Assembly (NCBI GenBank): GCA_035551835.1
Contig: DASZMN010000099.1
Span: forward strand, 24,744-88,743
Direction: 5' to 3'
From: Bog-473 sp035551835
GTDB taxonomy: Bacteria > Actinomycetota > Acidimicrobiia > Acidimicrobiales > RAAP-2
Length of the DNA: 64,000 bases
Part shown: positions 52,553 to 60,191 of the stretch, piece after piece
Numbering within the stretch: the first letter of the stretch is position 1
How the letters are laid out: every line of letters begins with the position of its first letter
Made by a program: the position numbers and the translations under genes
Notes under the pieces: generated by a model
The model's database searches: none
Told to the model about the DNA's origin: nothing
What the model saw: only the letters and a program-made list of their open reading frames with translations

Positions 52553-53437
52553 TCAGTAGTACCAGGGGTAGGCGGACCAGTCCGGGGGTCGCTTCTCCAA
52601 GAAGGCGTCGCGCCCCTCGGCCGCCTCGGCCGACCCGTAGGCGAGGCGGGTGGCCTCGCCGGCGAAGAGCTGCTGGCCGACCAGGCCGTCGTCGATCAGG
52701 TTGAAGGCGTACTTGAGCATGCGGATGGAAGTCGGGCTCTTGCCGTTCACTTCCGCCGCCCACTCGAGTGCGACGCGTTCGAGATCGGCGTGCGGCACCA
52801 CCGCGTTCACCGCGCCCATGCGGTGCGCCTCCTCGGCGCTGTACGTGTGGGCCAGGAAGAAGATCTCGCGGGCGAACTTCTGTCCCACCTGGCGGGCCAG
52901 GTAGGCCGAACCGAACCCGCCGTCGAAGCTGGCGACGTCGGCGTCGGTCTGCTTGAAGCGCGCGTGTTCGGCGCTGGCGAGCGTCAGGTCGCACACCACG
53001 TGGAGGCTGTGCCCACCCCCGGCCGCCCACCCGGGTACGACGCAGATGACGACCTTGGGCATAAAGCGGATGAGGCGCTGCGCCTCGAGGATGTGGAGGC
53101 GGCCGGCCCGGCCGGTGTCGGCGCTGTCCTCGTACTCGTAGCCGGCGGCGCCGCGGCTGCGCTGGTCGCCGCCGGAGCAGAAGGCCCAGCCGCCGTCGAC
53201 CGGCGAGGGGCCGTTGCCGGTGAGGAGGATGCAGCCGACGTCGGCCGAGGAGTGGGCGTGGCCGAGCGCGGTGATGAGCTCGTCGACGGTGCGGGGACGG
53301 AAGGCGTTGCGTACCTCGGGCCGGTTGAACGCGATCCTGACCGTGCCGTGCTCGACGGCCCGGTGATAGGTGACGTCGGTGAACTCGAAGTCCGGCACCC
53401 GCTTCCAGGCGGCCTCGTCGAACAGCTCGGAAACCAT
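52553..53437 (-). CDS. menB: 1,4-dihydroxy-2-naphthoyl-CoA synthase MenB
   Basis: A 294-residue crotonase-fold enzyme that closes the naphthoate ring in menaquinone synthesis. Diagnostic motifs: FNRPEVRNAFRPRTVDEL, SPVDGGWAFCSGGDQRSRG (the CoA/oxyanion loop of MenB), FDGGFGSAYLARQVGQKFAREIFF and the C-terminal RPPDWSAYPWYY. Length fits MenB. No other men gene is in the window, so the pathway genes are scattered. The ATG is followed at once by VSELFDEAAW. Confidence 0.92.
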   Translation of the reverse strand: MVSELFDEAAWKRVPDFEFTDVTYHRAVEHGTVRIAFNRPEVRNAFRPRTVDELITALGHAHSSADVGCILLTGNGPSPVDGGWAFCSGGDQRSRGAAGYEYEDSADTGRAGRLHILEAQRLIRFMPKVVICVVPGWAAGGGHSLHVVCDLTLASAEHARFKQTDADVASFDGGFGSAYLARQVGQKFAREIFFLAHTYSAEEAHRMGAVNAVVPHADLERVALEWAAEVNGKSPTSIRMLKYAFNLIDDGLVGQQLFAGEATRLAYGSAEAAEGRDAFLEKRPPDWSAYPWYY

Positions 53438-53480
53438 ACGGTGAGCTTAGAAGCGCCCGGGTGACCCCCGGAAGGCCGGC

Positions 53481-53936
53481 TCAGATGATGTCTTTGAACA
53501 CCGCCGTGCTGTTCTCGGTCTCCTTGGCCACCGGGAAGTTGAACCCACATTTGGGGCAGGGCTCGGCGAGCACCTTCTGCTCGGCGGCCATGTCGTATGC
53601 CTTGTCCTGCAGGGTGCCGCACGTCGGGCAGATACGCAGGAGACGCGTCGCGGTGAGCTCGAAGTTGGTGATGATGTCCTCCATGATGGCCCCGTTGGCC
53701 GCCCACTCCTTGGCGTGCTTGTGGTACGTGTCCATGTGCCAGTCGTTCACGGCCTCCTTGGACGCCCAGATGGAGACCTCGTTGTACCAACCGGCCTCGT
53801 CGGGGTGCTCCCACCACGTGAGGTGGATGAAGCCGGGCTTCGTCATGAGGTGATGGCGCACATCGGTAAAGACGGTGCGGAACTTGTCGTAGGCGTCCGG
53901 GCTCGAGAACCGGACCCGCTGCATGCTCATGTACAT
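53481..53936 (-). CDS. ABM-domain/zinc-ribbon protein
   Basis: A 151-residue soluble protein. The N-terminal ~95 residues look like an antibiotic biosynthesis monooxygenase-type ferredoxin fold (MQRVRFSSPDAYDKFRTVFTDV, FIHLTWWEHPD, VSIWASKEAVNDW). The C-terminus carries two CxxC knuckles (C103/C106 in CPTCG, C127/C130 in CPKCG), a rubredoxin-like zinc ribbon. The combination is unusual to my knowledge. ATG 53936 with GGAG in GAAGGAGAAGCAG upstream. It follows the Usp-like gene by 70 bp on the same strand and may belong to the amine arm. Function unknown. Confidence 0.6.
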   Translation of the reverse strand: MYMSMQRVRFSSPDAYDKFRTVFTDVRHHLMTKPGFIHLTWWEHPDEAGWYNEVSIWASKEAVNDWHMDTYHKHAKEWAANGAIMEDIITNFELTATRLLRICPTCGTLQDKAYDMAAEQKVLAEPCPKCGFNFPVAKETENSTAVFKDII

Positions 53937-54006
53937 ACCTACTGCTTCTCCTTCGATGTTGGAAGTGGATGGATGACGTGACCGCAACACCAGCGACGGG
54001 CTAGGG

Positions 54007-54528
54007 CTAGGGCGCAACTCCTTCGACGGTGACCCCTCGACCGAGCTTCTTGGCCACCTCCTTGGCGACGTCGCCCTCGACGAAAAGACGCCACCCCGCC
54101 TTCTCGGGGCGGATCACGAGCACGTGTTCGACGCCTCGCGCCGCCGCCGCCTGGGCGAACGTCTTGGACGGCCGCCGCGTGGCGGCGATCTGACCCCAGG
54201 CCTCCGACCCGCCCTTCTCGATCGCAGCCACCGCCCGCTGCACGATCTCCTTCTGCTCGTTCATCTCCTTCCTGGTCGGCATCAGGCCGGGGTTGGGCAA
54301 TCCGAGCGAGGAGCCGTAGATCCGGGCGGCGGTCACCACCGCCACCGGCTCGCCGGCGCTGATGCGCAACGCCTGGCGGATGGCGGCGCCGGGGATCCTC
54401 TCCCCGTTCGACGCGATGAGCACCGCCGCCTTCTGCGTCGGCTGCTTGTCGAATTTCCGCCGGCCGAACTTCCGGCGGATCGGGGAGCCCGCAGCCGGCG
54501 CGGCCGAACCCGGCGCCGTCACCGTCAT
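54007..54528 (-). CDS. Universal stress-like (UspA-fold) protein
   Basis: A 173-residue protein. A Pro/Ala/Arg start is followed by KAAVLIASNGERIPGAAIRQALRISAGEPVAVVTAARIYGSSLG, the strand-helix pattern of the UspA/HUP fold, then a conserved-looking EIVQRAVAAIEKGGSEAWGQI and a final GVEHVLVIRPEKAGWRLFV strand. ATP-loop residues of classical UspA are not clear. ATG at 54528 overlaps the permease stop in ATGA, so the pair is translated together; the protein may regulate the transporter. I am moderately sure of the fold and unsure of the function. Confidence 0.55.
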   Translation of the reverse strand: MTVTAPGSAAPAAGSPIRRKFGRRKFDKQPTQKAAVLIASNGERIPGAAIRQALRISAGEPVAVVTAARIYGSSLGLPNPGLMPTRKEMNEQKEIVQRAVAAIEKGGSEAWGQIAATRRPSKTFAQAAAARGVEHVLVIRPEKAGWRLFVEGDVAKEVAKKLGRGVTVEGVAP

Positions 54529-56120
54529 AGCTCGGTCTCGGCCTGCATGGTCGACAGCGTGGGCATCGACTCTGGCGTGAGGACCGTCGGCCCGGGCGTG
54601 TCGTCGAGGTCGATACCGCCAGGCGACCCGACCACCAGCGCCATCTCGTCCGAGTCCGCAATGCCCCGCCGCTTGTCGCTGGTCCGGCGCCACCAATAGA
54701 GGGGGACGTACGCCGCCACGATCACCAGGCCCAGGATGTAAAGGAAGTGCCCTTGCCCGGGCCCCACCACGATGTCCGGCGAATTCCAGCCGCCCACGAA
54801 ATAGTCGAAGGTGAGGAAGAGCGCCACCGCCAGGGCCACCCAGCGGAACCATCCCGGCATGCGGAACGGGCTCACCCGCTCCGGACGGAACTGGCGCAGG
54901 AGGAAGTAGCCGTACATGGACGCCGCCACGGCGACGATGTAGCCGACGTTGGAGAAGATGTAGATGCGGACCGGCGAGCCGAACAGGCTGACGACGAGGG
55001 CACAGACCACATTGAACGCCATGGCCCGGTCCGGCACGTGGTGCTTGTTCTTGTGTTCGAAGAAGCGCGGCAGGAGCCGGTCTTCGGAGGCCTGGAACAG
55101 CGACCGGGCCACGCCCATGATGGCGTTGAGCACCGAGAGCAGCAACGCGAAGATCAGCGGGATGCCGATGAGGTACTTGACCCAGGCGGCATTGCCGAAG
55201 ATGTGGTCGCAGAAGCTCGTGTACAGCGTGAGCGGGTCCGCCGTCTTGAGCGAGGCCCCCAGCACACCGACGAAGACGACGGCCGTGCCGATATAGACGA
55301 ACACCCCGTAGAGACCCTCGGCCGTCAGTGCGATCTTGGCGTCACGCGCTGGGTCGCGGCACTCCCCGATGTAACAGGCGGCCGCCTCCATGGCGATGGC
55401 GTTCCACGAGATCACGAAGATCCAGGCCAGGAAGAAGATGGTGCCCGAGCTCGCGGGCGCGGCGTAGTGGAAGCCCGAGATGTTCGCCCAGTGGAAAGTC
55501 GACGGCTTGAACACCGGCAGGAAGATCAACAGCGTGAGCGGGACCATCGAGGTCACCCCGAGGATGGTGGCGAACGTTGCCCCGAGGCGGATCCCGAACC
55601 AACAGAGTGCGAACAGCGCGAGCAGGCCGACGAACGTGATGACGAGCACGCCCAAGGTGACCGGCGTGCCGAGCGTGCCGAGGGGCGAGAAGCTGCGCCC
55701 GAGGGGCACGTGGAAGAGGACTGCGATATACCCGGCGGCCAACAACATGTTGATCGGCGCGACAGGGAACCAGCCCAGCCAATACCCCCAGCCCGACACG
55801 CCGCCGATGTGCTTCGCCGTGGTGTGCCCGAGCGGTTCGAAGCTCTCGTAGGCGTAAGACGGCATGCCCCCCGTCCGGTGGGGCAAGAGGGCAGCCAGCT
55901 CGCCCATGCAGAGGCAGACGATCAGGCCGATGACGACGACGAGCGCGATGGCCGGGATGGCGGCGGCGCCCATGGAAGAGACGGCGAAGGGCACGATGCC
56001 CGTCACCAGGATCGTGCCCGCCAGGCCGATCACGAACGCCCCCCACCAGTTGGTCCCCCGGTGCAAGGAGGTGGCGACCTCGGCTGGCGCGCCACTCGTC
56101 ACGGTGCCTTCTTCACTCAT
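54525..56120 (-). CDS. APC-family amino-acid/amine permease
   Basis: A 531-residue inner-membrane transporter of the APC superfamily, with about 12-13 helices. The first helix pair reads FVIGLAGTILVTGIVPFAVSSMGAAAIPAIALVVVIGLI, then the SYAYESFEPLGHTTAKHIGGVSGWGYWLGWFPVAPINML region, WIFVISWNAIAMEAAACYIGECRDP (typical of APC helix 6) and FEHKNKHHVPDRAMAFNVVCALV. ATG with GAGGAG upstream. It lies 76 bp downstream of the GlnT-type gene and is coupled to the Usp-like gene. Import of an amine or amino acid that feeds gamma-glutamylation is the likely task. Confidence 0.82.
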   Translation of the reverse strand: MSEEGTVTSGAPAEVATSLHRGTNWWGAFVIGLAGTILVTGIVPFAVSSMGAAAIPAIALVVVIGLIVCLCMGELAALLPHRTGGMPSYAYESFEPLGHTTAKHIGGVSGWGYWLGWFPVAPINMLLAAGYIAVLFHVPLGRSFSPLGTLGTPVTLGVLVITFVGLLALFALCWFGIRLGATFATILGVTSMVPLTLLIFLPVFKPSTFHWANISGFHYAAPASSGTIFFLAWIFVISWNAIAMEAAACYIGECRDPARDAKIALTAEGLYGVFVYIGTAVVFVGVLGASLKTADPLTLYTSFCDHIFGNAAWVKYLIGIPLIFALLLSVLNAIMGVARSLFQASEDRLLPRFFEHKNKHHVPDRAMAFNVVCALVVSLFGSPVRIYIFSNVGYIVAVAASMYGYFLLRQFRPERVSPFRMPGWFRWVALAVALFLTFDYFVGGWNSPDIVVGPGQGHFLYILGLVIVAAYVPLYWWRRTSDKRRGIADSDEMALVVGSPGGIDLDDTPGPTVLTPESMPTLSTMQAETEL

Positions 56121-56196
56121 GTGCTCGTCTCCTCAATGGGCTGATGCTTCGGGTCTGCGGTCACGGTTCGTCGCGCGGTGCGCCTCGGTGTCGCCG

Positions 56197-57579
56197 TCAA
56201 AAAGCCTCGAGATAGCGGTCGAGCTCCCACGGGGTGACCGGGACCTGCGAGGCCCTCACCTCGTCGCGCTTGGTGGCGACGAAGTAGTCGACGTAATCGC
56301 CGTCGGGGGTCTTGCCGAGACCGGTGCGCAGCACGTCGTCGCTTTCGAGGTGCCCGAGTGCGTGCCACAGCGTCATCGGCATGGCCCGCAACCCGAGCGC
56401 AGCCGCCTCCGCCTCGGCGATCTTGAGGAGGTTGAGCTCGCAGGGATCGCCCGGATCGACGGCGCGCTCCATGCCGTCGAGCCCGCAGGCGATGAGCGCG
56501 CTCAGGGTCAGGTACGGGTTGGCCGACCCGTCGATGCAACGGTCCTCCACCCGGCCGGCGTCGGGGACCCGCAGCATGTGGGTCCGGTCGTTGCCGCCGT
56601 AGGTCGCATAGGCCGGCGACCACGCCGCGCCGGAATTGGGCGGCGCGCTCGCCAGCCGCTTGTACGAGTTGACGGTGGGGCAGGTGACCGCGGTGAGCGC
56701 CTCGGCGTGCTCGAGCAGGCCGCCGATGAAGGAGTACCCCATCGGCGATATCCCGAGCCGGCGCGCGTCGGCCGGGTCGGCGAACGACTCGGCACCGTCC
56801 TCGTCCCACAGGCTCAGGTGCATGTGCAAGCCATTGCCGGTCAGGTGCGAGAACGGCTTCGGCATAAAGGTCGCCACCATGCCGGCCTGCGCCGCCAGCG
56901 AATGCACCATGTAGCGAAAGACGATGACCCGGTCGGCCGTGGTCAACGGGTCGGCGTAGCGGAAGTTCTGCTCGAACTGCCCGTTGGCGTCCTCGTGGTC
57001 GTTGGCGTAGTTGGCCCATCCCATGGTGTTGAGGTGCTTGGACACCGAGGTGAGGTGGTCGTACATGCGGGTCAGCGCCCGGGCGTCGTAGCACGGCGCC
57101 GCCGCCCGGTCGTCGGGGTCGGCCACCGTGATGCCGCCGTCGGAAGTCCGCCGAACCAGGAAGTACTCGGCCTCGGCACCCACCTTCATGGCGTGGCCAG
57201 CGGCGGCGAGCCGCTCGAGTTGGCGGCGCAGGATCACCCGGGGGGCGTAGGGCCAGGGCTCACCCTCGACGTAGGGGTCGCACTGGATGATGCCAAGCCC
57301 GGGGCGCCACGGGGCGGGCGTGTAGGAGCCGAGGTCCGGCATGGCCAAGACGTCGGGTGACGAGGGCACCTGGCCCATGGCCCCGGCGGCGAAGCCGGCG
57401 AACCCCGCCCCTTCGGCCATGAGCCCATCGATGGCCGAGACCGGCACCATCTTGGCGCAGGGCTTGCCGTGCATGTCCACGAACATGGCGAAGAGGAACT
57501 CGACGCCGTCGCGCTCAGTGAGCGCGCGCAGCGCGTCTGCAGCCTTCGTTGGGCTCTCCCGGTCCAGTGTCATCGCCAT
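56197..57579 (-). CDS. glnT: GlnT-type (type III) glutamine synthetase / gamma-glutamylamide synthetase
   Basis: A 460-residue glutamine synthetase-fold ligase. Seen: AMFVDMHGKPCAKMVPVSAI (N-terminal beta-grasp), GAEAEYFLVRR (metal Glu), ANDHEDANGQFEQNFRYADPLTTADR, TFMPKPFSHLTGNGLHMHLSLW, TVNSYKRLA and GRVEDRCIDGSANPYLTLSAL. This pattern is that of GlnT/GmaS-like enzymes, which join glutamate to ammonia or to a small amine such as methylamine. ATG 57579 with GGGAGG ribosome site; the longer frame from 57636 is discarded. It leads the leftward arm of the divergent regulon and starts the probable pathway. Confidence 0.82.
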   Translation of the reverse strand: MAMTLDRESPTKAADALRALTERDGVEFLFAMFVDMHGKPCAKMVPVSAIDGLMAEGAGFAGFAAGAMGQVPSSPDVLAMPDLGSYTPAPWRPGLGIIQCDPYVEGEPWPYAPRVILRRQLERLAAAGHAMKVGAEAEYFLVRRTSDGGITVADPDDRAAAPCYDARALTRMYDHLTSVSKHLNTMGWANYANDHEDANGQFEQNFRYADPLTTADRVIVFRYMVHSLAAQAGMVATFMPKPFSHLTGNGLHMHLSLWDEDGAESFADPADARRLGISPMGYSFIGGLLEHAEALTAVTCPTVNSYKRLASAPPNSGAAWSPAYATYGGNDRTHMLRVPDAGRVEDRCIDGSANPYLTLSALIACGLDGMERAVDPGDPCELNLLKIAEAEAAALGLRAMPMTLWHALGHLESDDVLRTGLGKTPDGDYVDYFVATKRDEVRASQVPVTPWELDRYLEAF

Positions 57580-57839
57580 ACGGCGCCTCCCGCACTTCGT
57601 GCCATCGTGGTATCGGCCGTCACGGCCCTTCGTCAACGATGTTGCATCGCGGGAAACAGATCATGGTTACCGGACTATTGCGAAATGTTGCGTGCCGGTT
57701 AACTGAAACCGCAACGCCCAGGCAGATGACAGGCGTGTAAACGGAAACGCCGCGGTCGCCGGGGACGCACGGTGCCTGTTGCATTTTGTTCTACATCGTT
57801 TCTTGACAGGCAACACCACGCCGTCATAATGAAGAGCGC
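57580..57839. promoter_or_regulatory. Divergent control region of the amine regulon
   Basis: 260 bp separate the two arms. Motifs repeat within it: GTTAACtGAAAC at 57698-57709 and GTAAACgGAAAC at 57736-57747, and three copies of TGTTGC(A/G)T near 57,640-57,650, 57,685 and 57,777. They may be bound by the XRE-cupin regulator encoded at the end of the rightward arm; a GlnR-type nitrogen regulator is an alternative. The ribosome site of glnT (GGGAGG) is at its left end. Confidence 0.5.
57803..57830 (+). promoter_or_regulatory. Strong sigma-70-like promoter, near-leaderless
   Basis: TTGACA at 57803-57808, 16-bp spacer, CATAAT at 57825-57830. Transcription should begin about 7 bp later, within a few bases of the ATG at 57840, so the mRNA of the PNPOx-like gene is probably leaderless. 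There is no Shine-Dalgarno. Confidence 0.6.
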
Positions 57840-58550
57840 ATGGACGACAGCGATCCGGTCACCGAGCGCACGACCCTGCATCGCTACGCCCACCGCGCCG
57901 CGTACGACCGGGCCACGGTCGACGCCATCCTCGACGAAGGCTTCGTCTGCCACGTTGGGCTGACGACGTCGGCCGGCTACCCCATCGTGATCCCGCTGGC
58001 CTACGGCCGCGACGGTGACGTGGTTTACCTGCACGGGTCGGCCGCCAGCCGCCTGTTCCGCGGCGCCCGGTCACCCGAGACGGAGATCTGCATGACCGTG
58101 ACGTTCGTCGACGGGCTGGTGGTGGCGCGCTCGACGTACAACACCGACATCAACTACCGATCGGTCGTGATCATCGGGCCGGCCAGCGAGGTCAAGGATC
58201 TCGACGAGAAGCGGGCCGGCCTCGACCTCATGGTCGACCACATCATCCCCGGTCGCAGCCGCGACGCCCGCCCCCCCACCGAGAAGGAGCTGCGCAGCAC
58301 GATGCTGCTGCGCCTCCCGCTCGCCGAGAGCTCCGCCAAGTTGCGCAGCGGCTGGCCGCTCGACGAGGAAGAGGACTACGACCTCCCGATCTGGGCGGGT
58401 GTCCTCCCGTTCACCACGGTCGTCGAGCAGGCCGTGGTCGACCCGGCCCTGCGCGTCGACGCCGCCCTGCCGGCCTACGTCGCCCACTATCGCCGGCCGG
58501 GCCGGGCCACTACCTCTGCCAGCGCCAACGGCAACGGGAGGACCGGCTGA
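57840..58550 (+). CDS. PNPOx-like FMN-binding protein (Pyridox_ox_2)
   Basis: A 236-residue protein of the split-barrel flavin-binding group, nearer to NimA/Pyridox_ox_2 than to true pyridoxamine phosphate oxidase. Motifs: YDRATVDAILDEGFVCHVGLTTSAGYPIVIPLAYGRDGDVVYLHGSAASRL, typical for that group, then VTFVDGLVVARSTYNTDINYRSVVI. A C-terminal region with EKELRSTMLLRLPLAESSAKLRSG is longer than the minimal domain. It is the first gene of the rightward arm with a near-leaderless promoter. Its job in amine metabolism is not known; flavin-linked electron transfer or aldehyde/imine reduction would fit. Confidence 0.72.
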   Translation: MDDSDPVTERTTLHRYAHRAAYDRATVDAILDEGFVCHVGLTTSAGYPIVIPLAYGRDGDVVYLHGSAASRLFRGARSPETEICMTVTFVDGLVVARSTYNTDINYRSVVIIGPASEVKDLDEKRAGLDLMVDHIIPGRSRDARPPTEKELRSTMLLRLPLAESSAKLRSGWPLDEEEDYDLPIWAGVLPFTTVVEQAVVDPALRVDAALPAYVAHYRRPGRATTSASANGNGRTG

Positions 58551-58551
58551 C

Positions 58552-59472
58552 ATGTGCGGCGTCGTCGGCCTCCTCCTGCGTGACCCCGAGCTCGAGCCGC
58601 AACTCGGGGCGCTCCTCGTCCCCATGATCGAGGCGCTCGACGAGCGCGGCCCGGACTCGTCCGGCATCGCCGTCTACGCCGACGCGCCGGCGCAGGCCGA
58701 CCACGCGGGCGGCCGAGGGCCCCTGGTCCGGCTCTCCCTCGGCGCCGACGTGCCGGTCGACTGGATGACGGTCGGCTGCGCCCTGCTCGACTTGTGCGGC
58801 ACGGGCGCCGACCTCCAACGCTTCGGGGCCGGGCTCGTCGTCGACGTCCCCGAGGACTCGCTCGCCGACGCACACGCCCTGCTGGCCGCCGACTGGGACG
58901 CGGTGCGCGTGCTCGGAACGGGCCGCCACGTCCGGGTCCTCAAGGACACCGGCCGCCCCACCGACACGTGCGCCCGCTACGGCATCCGCGGTTGGGCGGG
59001 CTACCAGGCCGTCGCCCACACCCGCATGGCGACGGAGTCGGCCGTGACCGTGCTGCACTCGCATCCCTTCGTCCCGGCCCGCGATCTCTGCGTCGTGCAC
59101 AACGGCTCGTTCTCGAACTACGCGTCCGTCCGTCGGCACCTCGAGGACGACGGCGTCGCCTTCGACTCGGACAATGACTCCGAGGTGGGGGCGCGTTTTC
59201 TGGCCTCACGACTCGAGTTCGGCGATGACCTCGAGGAGGCGACGCGCTGGGTGATGAAGGAGATGGACGGCTTCTTCACGCTGGTGATCACGAGCGCCGA
59301 GGGCATGTCGGTCGTGCGCGACGCCTTCGCCTGCAAGCCGGCCGTGGTGGCCGAGACCGCGGGCTACGTCGCCGTGGCCTCGGAGTACCGGGCGCTGGCC
59401 GAGCTGCCGGGCATCGCGGACGCCGTCGTGTTCGAGCCCCATCCCGAGGAGGTCTACACATGGAGCCGCTGA
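58552..59472 (+). CDS. glxB: Class II glutamine amidotransferase (GlxB/MgsA-like)
   Basis: A 306-residue Ntn-type glutaminase. Met is followed by the nucleophile Cys2 (MCGVVGLLL). Other catalytic motifs: EALDERGPDSSGIAVY, AHTRMATES, LCVVHNGSFSNYASVR and SDNDSEVGARFL. In intact glutamate synthase this is the N-terminal domain; here it is a free subunit, as in GlxB/MgsA of the N-methylglutamate route. ATG lies 1 bp after the PNPOx stop; its 3' end overlaps the next gene by 13 bp. It should feed ammonia to the FMN subunit. Confidence 0.82.
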   Translation: MCGVVGLLLRDPELEPQLGALLVPMIEALDERGPDSSGIAVYADAPAQADHAGGRGPLVRLSLGADVPVDWMTVGCALLDLCGTGADLQRFGAGLVVDVPEDSLADAHALLAADWDAVRVLGTGRHVRVLKDTGRPTDTCARYGIRGWAGYQAVAHTRMATESAVTVLHSHPFVPARDLCVVHNGSFSNYASVRRHLEDDGVAFDSDNDSEVGARFLASRLEFGDDLEEATRWVMKEMDGFFTLVITSAEGMSVVRDAFACKPAVVAETAGYVAVASEYRALAELPGIADAVVFEPHPEEVYTWSR

Positions 59473-60191
59473 CGATGGACCGCATGACGGTCGCACGCAC
59501 GCTCACCCTGGACTGCGATCGGGTGAGCGTGCGTGAGGTCAACACCGTGCTGCAGCGCCTACCCGAGCTTTCGGAGGCCACCGTGACGCAGCCCCGCGGC
59601 CGCCACAACCTGGCCGTCGGCGTCCCCCAGGCGATCGCCGTCACCCTCGACGGCAACGCCGGCTACTTCGTGGGTGGGCTCGGCGGCGCCCGCGACGGGA
59701 GCGGGCCCGACATCGTTGTGAACGGCTTCGTCGGGTGGGCCGTCGGCGAGAATCTCATGGGCGGGACGATCCGGGTGCGCGGGAGCGCGTCACAAAGTGC
59801 CGGCTCGAGCGCGCGGGGAGGACGCATCTTCGTCGAGGGCCACGCCTCGCTCCGGGCGGGGATCTCGCTCAAGGGTGGCACCGTCGCCATCGCCGGCAAC
59901 GCGGGCGCCATGACGGGGTTCATGGCGCAGGCCGGCACCATCCTGATCGGCGGCAACGCGGGCCACGCGCTCGGAGACTCGCTCTACGAGGCGGTCATCT
60001 ACGTGCAGGGCACCATCGCATCGCTGGGCGCCGACGCCGTGGTCGACGAGATGACCGACGACGACGTGTTCGCCGTGCAGCGCCTCGTCGAGGAGAGCGG
60101 CTTCGACCACATCGACCCCGACCGGGTGACCAAGGTCGCCTCGGCCCGCCAGCTGTACCACTTCTCCACGCACCACCACGGCACCTACTGA
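59460..60191 (+). CDS. glxC: GXGXG-domain protein, glutamate synthase-type (GlxC/MgsB-like)
   Basis: A 243-residue beta-helix protein, equivalent to the C-terminal GXGXG domain of glutamate synthase. The repeated Gly-rich turns are clear: NAGYFVGGLGGARDGSGPDIVVNGFVGWAVGENLMGGTIRVRG, ISLKGGTVAIAGNAGAMTG and QAGTILIGGNAGHALGDSLYEAVIYV. It binds no cofactor itself but scaffolds the other two parts. It overlaps the amidotransferase by 13 bp and the FMN gene by 1 bp, tight coupling for a fixed stoichiometry. Confidence 0.8.
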   Translation: MEPLTMDRMTVARTLTLDCDRVSVREVNTVLQRLPELSEATVTQPRGRHNLAVGVPQAIAVTLDGNAGYFVGGLGGARDGSGPDIVVNGFVGWAVGENLMGGTIRVRGSASQSAGSSARGGRIFVEGHASLRAGISLKGGTVAIAGNAGAMTGFMAQAGTILIGGNAGHALGDSLYEAVIYVQGTIASLGADAVVDEMTDDDVFAVQRLVEESGFDHIDPDRVTKVASARQLYHFSTHHHGTY

